Of a DNA stretch of 64,000 bases, positions 58,943 to 64,000 are shown one piece after another. The notes under the pieces are model-generated. The model made no database searches, was not told the origin of the DNA, and saw only the letters and a list, made by a program, of their open reading frames with translations. Source of the stretch: Malaya genurostris (taxonomy: Eukaryota; Arthropoda; Insecta; Diptera; Culicidae). How positions within the stretch are numbered: position 1 is the first letter of the stretch; each line of letters opens with the position of its first letter. The stretch spans positions 122,760,928-122,824,927 of the forward strand of contig NC_080572.1 in assembly GCF_030247185.1 (NCBI RefSeq). The letters run 5' to 3'. A program made the translations under genes and the position numbers.

Positions 58943-60541
58943 TTATACGCACCGAGACCTCTTCACTTTCTTCATCCTCTTGTATTTCACCATTTGTCCA
59001 AGTAAGGGCCTTTTTTTACCCGCCAAATTAATATCGTTTTTGACTTCATTCAATAGTAAACTTATAGATGATCCCAAATCAAAAAATGCAAGAATTTTAG
59101 TTCTTGATTTTCCGTTACTTAACGTAACTGGAATTATTTGATAATAAACTCCATTATCTATTTTATTATGATGATTAATCTGATTATTGATATCTGGAGC
59201 ATTATTATCCCTGTTCGAAATTTGTTTAAAATTTTCATGCAATGCGGGGTGATGATTCTGTTTACAATTTCCGATATTGCATTGCCGAGTAAATTTACAA
59301 TCTTTCTTAAAGTGATTGGAAAAATTGCAGCAACCGAAACAAATTTTATTTTTTGATAAAATTTCCTTTCGATCTTTAACGCTCATCTTCTTAAAGACCG
59401 AACATTCCGTAGTTTTGTGATTTAGATCACAAGTAAAACATTTATATCTTTTTTGTTTGTTGTTAAATTTACCATCTAATTGAGCGAATACACGTTCTTT
59501 AGTTTTGGAGTTTATTGTTTTTTCTCTTTTTTCAGATTGCAACATCGTCGCAAGCCTTTTATGTGGAATCAGCCAATTACAGAATATTTCTAAGCTGGGT
59601 GGACTATAGACAGAATCATCTTCCTCCCTATCAATTTCATGCTTCAACCATTGTTGATGAAGATTGGTAGGAAGTTTGGCTGATAAATCTTTGATCAATC
59701 TTTGATCCTTAAGATAATCAATTTGATTTAAAGCTTTAATATTTATTACTAGGTTTTCGACTGCTGTAATAAATTCGATCATTGTTTTGGGGATGTCGAA
59801 AGTCGGACTTTTAATTGTAAGCACGTCTTTCAGTAACCCTTCATAAATTTGGCGAACACTACCAAATTGTTGTTTTAAAACTTCCATTATTTTTGGAACG
59901 TTTCGTTGATCTAACAACAAAGGATCAACTAATTTTAGGGCATCCCCTTTTAAATGTTTTTGGAGTCTAGAAAGATTTTCTAGATCCGAAAACTCACCTG
60001 CCTTTGTAGTTTCTTCAAAGGTGGTTTCAAATTTAGGCCATACTTTATATGACCCATCAAAGTATGGTAGTTCCATCATAGATTGTCTCGCTATGATTTT
60101 TATTAATTTTTCAGAGGAATCCACTCCTCTGTTTGAATCACTCACACCAGATGGACCCGGTAGAATGAATTCATTTTTAAATGAACTAAGCATCTCCGAA
60201 ATTGCATTTCGTTGTGCTTTGAACATTTCATTCGTTGTAAATTTAATGACCTCTTTCTGGGCCGTTATCATTTCATTGGTAGAAGTGCAAATTGCTTCTC
60301 TTTGCGCTTCTACCATTCCCTTGGAGCCTTCCAACTCTAGGGCTTTCAATTTTTTATACAAATGAGAACATTTTGGACAACTCCAATAGTCTCGTTTTTT
60401 TGGTAAATTCTCGAGTTTTACGCATCGTTGGTGTAACCAACGATCGCACTCATCACAACACACCATTGCATCATCATTATCTGGTTTGTCGCAAAGTGGA
60501 CAGTGACCATTTTCGTTTTTCTTATATAAAAAAGTATCCAT
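58943..60541 (-). CDS. BEL Gag with PHD finger and truncated protease
   Basis: 532 residues. A PHD-type finger at ~16-62 (CPLCDKPDND, CCDECDRWLHQRC, CPKC); a coiled-coil stretch with repeated AQ(K/R)E(A/V)I units (~75-120); the DUF1759 gag region (MELPYFDGSYKVWPKFETTF, ~160-320); Cys/His knuckles (CFTCDLNHKTTEC, CFGCCNFSNHFKKDC; ~370-430); and a protease start with FFDLGSS, differing from the usual D-[ST]-G. A one-base loss in an A-run near 59,011-59,017 shifts the frame just after the protease motif. The region that should hold reverse transcriptase is missing. Confidence 0.87.
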   Translation of the reverse strand: MDTFLYKKNENGHCPLCDKPDNDDAMVCCDECDRWLHQRCVKLENLPKKRDYWSCPKCSHLYKKLKALELEGSKGMVEAQREAICTSTNEMITAQKEVIKFTTNEMFKAQRNAISEMLSSFKNEFILPGPSGVSDSNRGVDSSEKLIKIIARQSMMELPYFDGSYKVWPKFETTFEETTKAGEFSDLENLSRLQKHLKGDALKLVDPLLLDQRNVPKIMEVLKQQFGSVRQIYEGLLKDVLTIKSPTFDIPKTMIEFITAVENLVINIKALNQIDYLKDQRLIKDLSAKLPTNLHQQWLKHEIDREEDDSVYSPPSLEIFCNWLIPHKRLATMLQSEKREKTINSKTKERVFAQLDGKFNNKQKRYKCFTCDLNHKTTECSVFKKMSVKDRKEILSKNKICFGCCNFSNHFKKDCKFTRQCNIGNCKQNHHPALHENFKQISNRDNNAPDINNQINHHNKIDNGVYYQIIPVTLSNGKSRTKILAFFDLGSSISLLLNEVKNDINLAGKKRPLLGQMVKYKRMKKVKRSRCV

Positions 60542-60583
60542 TTACTTGCCTTAAAATTTCCGCTCCGCTGTCGGTTGGGTTTG

Positions 60584-61290
60584 CACCAGCCTTGTTGAGC
60601 CGGTAATTTTCCAACTGTCCGTTGGAGAGTTTAGGTTGCCGACAGTCCGTCGGATTCAATCACCAGCGTCTGTGCCGGTTGATCACCAGCCTTGTTGAGC
60701 CGGTAATTTTCCAACTGTCCGTTGGAGAGTTTAGGTTGCCGACAGTCCGTCGGATTCGATCACCAGCGTCTGTGCCGGTTGTTTACCAGCCGTGTTGAGC
60801 CGGTAATTTTCCAACTGTCCGTTGGATAGTTTAGGTTGCCGACAGTCCGTCGGATTCGATCACCAGCGTCTGTGCCGGTTGTTCACCAGCCTTGTTGAGC
60901 CGGTAATTTTCCAACTGTCCGTTGGAGAGTTTAGGTTGCCGACAGTCCGTCGGATTCGATCACCAGCGTCTGCGCCTGTTGTTCACCAGCCTTGTTGATC
61001 CGGTAATTTTCCAACTGTCCGTTGGAGAGTTTAGGTTGCCGACAGTCCGTCGGATTCGATCACCAGCGTCTGCGCCGGTTGTTCACCAGCCTTGTTGAGC
61101 CGGTAATTTTCCAACTATCCGTTGGAGATTATAGATTGCCGACCGTCCGTCGGATTAAAAACTTCTGACAGTCCGTCGGTTCACCAGCTCCGTTGCCGGT
61201 TTGGTTTGCACCAGCCTTATTTAGCCGGTAATTTTCCAACTATCCGTTGGAAATTTTAGATTGCCGACCGTCCGTCGGATTAAAAACTTG
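60584..61290 (-). repeat. 100-bp tandem repeat in the BEL leader, 6 units plus a degenerate one
   Basis: Units begin CACCAGCCTTGTTGAGCCGG (or one-base variants) at 60584, 60684, 60784, 60884, 60984 and 61084, with a degenerate unit at 61209. Each holds two hairpins: TCCAAC-5-GTTGGA and CCGAC-5-GTCGG. They lie between the primer-binding site and the Gag start, where packaging and translation signals of LTR elements are found. Confidence 0.93.
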
Positions 61291-61358
61291 ATAGCTTGGA
61301 TAGCTATTCTTTTAAGATTCTCATCAATTTTGTGAGAATCTATTACTGTTGAGTTGTT

Positions 61359-61376
61359 CCTCTCTGGAGGACACCA
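61359..61376 (-). promoter_or_regulatory. Primer-binding site of the BEL element
   Basis: Directly next to the 5' LTR, the minus strand reads TGGTGTCCTCCAGAGAGG. TGG complements the CCA end of a tRNA primer. The tRNA was not identified. Confidence 0.65.
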
Positions 61377-61953
61377 TGAAAAAATTATTTCTTTCAAGAA
61401 ATAAAAAACTGCTGGACTATCCGTCCAATTTGGTGTCTAAAATACAACTGATTTATTTACAAATTTTTGATTAGCTTACATTTTTCTTATGTCTATGTTA
61501 GTTCTTTAATCTATACATTTTCCTCTCATTTGAGAGTTTTCCGAATAACAAAATAGATGTGTGCGTGAGATTTACTCAAAATTTACCAAAGCAAAAGGAG
61601 AATCCAAAATTAAGCGAAGAGTGGAAATAGAGAGCGATTCTCTTCTCACCACTCGATCAAGGATCTAAGTGGTGAATATAGCTTACGCATAGGCGAATAG
61701 AAACATAACGAATCTATGCCGTAAAGGAATAAACATTGAATTCTGTTTATCCTGCATTGAGGATAAGATTTGGTCCTTTTTTTTATTGCCCCAATTTCAA
61801 CATGAAGGCGGTCTAGTCGATAAATATACAACCGACGTCTCCGTCTAAGTCTAGACCACATGTTCGTTTCCTTGGTTTACAAATCATTTTGAGATTAAAA
61901 TTTATTGGTTTAGGTTATTGTAAACAAGCTCAAATTCATCCTCGTAATCTACA
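61377..61953 (-). repeat. 5' LTR of the BEL element at 50-62 kb
   Basis: 577 bp, TG..CA, followed by the target duplication ATAAC (61954-61958), matching ATAAC before the other LTR (49966-49970). Confidence 0.95.
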
Positions 61954-62033
61954 ATAACTATTTCATATTACTGCTTCATTCGCCTTGCTCCACGTTGAGA
62001 ATTGATTCACATTTTTTGAAAATTCAAATAATA

Positions 62034-62270
62034 GGGTAACAGAGGTATTTTGGCCACTTCATATATTTTGGCCCACCTAACAAACTTTATCAATTTCATC
62101 GGATTTTATCGATGTTAAGTAACCCATGTTGCATCAATTTGAAGCTAATCACATCAAATTACCTATTGCGGAAGGGGTTTTCAAAGATATTATAACATTT
62201 GGGGGATATTTTTACAAAGTGGGCCAAAATAAAATCAATCTTAAAGTGGGCCAAAATACCCCTGTTACCC
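62034..62270. mobile_element. 237-bp TA-flanked MITE (GGGTAACAG ends)
   Basis: A terminal inverted repeat of ~26 bp containing GGTATTTTGGCC, flanked by TA (62032-62033, 62271-62272). Copy 1 of the host element has the empty site at about 12,972 (ACTAATATTTATAAAACAGC). Part of the left end, TTTTGGCCCAC, is repeated in the interior. Confidence 0.88.
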
Positions 62271-62666
62271 TATTCATAAAACAGCTAAAAACACTTATGA
62301 TGTGTTCACTACTCTGCTCCTAATTTCATCTCAATGGATTTTTATCCTCCTATCTTTGATCCTTTATTCGTCCTATAAATTAGCAATGGCGACAGCAATC
62401 AAAACAAAATATTCCACTATTACACTCTCAGGTTCAAAATGTCAGAATTCTTCTTAAAAACGGCCTAATGCCATGAGCCAACATACGATATTTTTAGAAC
62501 CAATTTGAAATCATTTCAACGTATAAAAATTTTTCGGTCGTTTCCGTTACCTTTCGCTTTAAATTTAAAATTTTACTGTAAAGTTAATTTGGTGAACTTT
62601 AAATACAAACAAAAATGTAATTGTTACTATTTATTCATTAGCCCTTCTTAAAACAAAGTGTAGAGC

Positions 62667-63254
<588 letters not shown>

Positions 63255-64000
63255 TGCACAGCCGATGAAACACACACACCTCACAGCGTTATGTTGACGT
63301 ATAGCGGAATGAAACCAGTGCTACTAGATTTGCCATAATGGTTATTTCATTAGTATTTAACACGCTCTTTCTGGTAATATTCGAAGCCGAAACAGTTATA
63401 TTGAAATATTAATATCAATAATATAATTAAACTAATGTCGCGAATACCAAAAACATATTTTCTGGTGATAATTTGAAGAAGAAAAACAATTTATTTTTTG
63501 TAACAATATGAGATAACTTGGCAACTTTACGAAACCAAATGAGATGAAAACAAAGCGCAATCAAGTGAACTAAGTGAAAAACTTTAATCTCATATTTTTG
63601 AAGACTTTTATTGTTTGTCGGGTAATTTTTGAAGTGTTAAATCGTTAATTAAACAAGTGGCAAGTGAACATTACTAATTATGAAGCCATCCAGCATTCAA
63701 TGGTAGTGTAATTGTGCGAAATAGTGATCATGTTTTGAGACGAATTGATTAGTAGATATTCAGAAACATGACGAACTGTAAATCTTGAGACGAGAATGTG
63801 TCCTAAATTGAAAAGTTAGTTTATTTTAAATGAAAAAAAACGATAACCGAAGAACTTAAAACCATTTCTTTCGATAGGAAAGTTTGACAATAGCATTTAT
63901 AATCATTTTGAAACATTTCACAGTTTGGTTCAGGTAGGTTGTAAAATATTATTCATGTTCAAAGTAATGAGGTGAAGGGATGAGATGGAAATAGGAGCTC

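Larger units (their letters stand above)
49971..61953 (-). mobile_element. BEL/Pao element with glycoprotein gene, lacking reverse transcriptase
   Basis: A minus-strand LTR element, 12.0 kb as found, 7.3 kb without the nested LINE. LTRs are 61377-61953 (5') and 49971-50547 (3'), 577 bp each, TG..CA, with the 5-bp duplication ATAAC on both sides. Directly inside the 5' LTR is a TGG-starting primer-binding site (61376-61359). A ~700-bp tandem-repeat leader precedes Gag (60541-58943), then integrase plus glycoprotein in one ORF (58890-55903), the nested Jockey copy B, and the rest of the glycoprotein (51208-50635). Reverse transcriptase and RNase H are absent. Confidence 0.93.

Noticed and set aside
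60584..61290. Regularly spaced repeat considered as a CRISPR array
   Set aside because: The whole 100-bp unit repeats with no unique spacers, it lies in the leader of an LTR element, and the genome is eukaryotic.

Overview
The window is insect nuclear DNA, most likely from a dipteran and probably a mosquito. This rests on AT-rich sequence, host introns of only 53-60 bp with GT..AG ends, insect-type host proteins, and Jockey, I-clade and BEL/Pao retrotransposons of the kinds seen in culicids. The species is an inference. No rRNA, tRNA or CRISPR structure was recognised.

Host genes form two small islands. The first (2.3-5.2 kb) has POP4/Rpp29 (-), the complex III subunit ox/UQCR10 (+) and mRpL18 (-); ox and mRpL18 converge 70 bp apart. 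The second (30.4-33.7 kb) has cytosolic arginyl-tRNA synthetase (+) converging on a TMED2-type p24 cargo receptor (-). For all five I could place exon boundaries that keep frame and rebuild a family-typical length. A decayed COG4-like fragment lies at 10.9-11.4 kb.

Almost everything else is mobile DNA. It includes hAT-type MITEs with CAGNGNTGCC ends and 8-bp target duplications, four TA-flanked MITE families, and a TTAA-flanked (piggyBac-like) MITE in two opposite copies. It also includes two long-inverted-repeat foldback elements, two copies of a Jockey-clade LINE, one apparently intact I-clade LINE with RNase H, and three BEL/Pao elements (a fragment at 1-0.7 kb, a copy at 41.7-49.0 kb, and a copy at 50.0-62.0 kb).

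Insertions are deeply nested and can be dated relative to one another. In 12.3-19.8 kb a CACGCAGAG-type MITE was split by a GGGTAAGGGCTCCC-type MITE, which was split by Jockey copy A, whose 3' UTR then gained a ~180 bp AT microsatellite. The empty form of the outermost element is at 27.9-29.2 kb. A second copy of the middle element (49.9 kb to past the window end) holds a BEL/Pao element, and Jockey copy B sits inside that element's envelope-like gene.

The most unusual object is the BEL/Pao element at 49,971-61,953. It has near-identical LTRs, a PHD-finger Gag, no reverse transcriptase or RNase H, an integrase fused in frame to a glycoprotein that looks chuvirus-like, and a leader made of a 100-bp tandem repeat with two short hairpins per unit whose stems stay constant while the loops vary.
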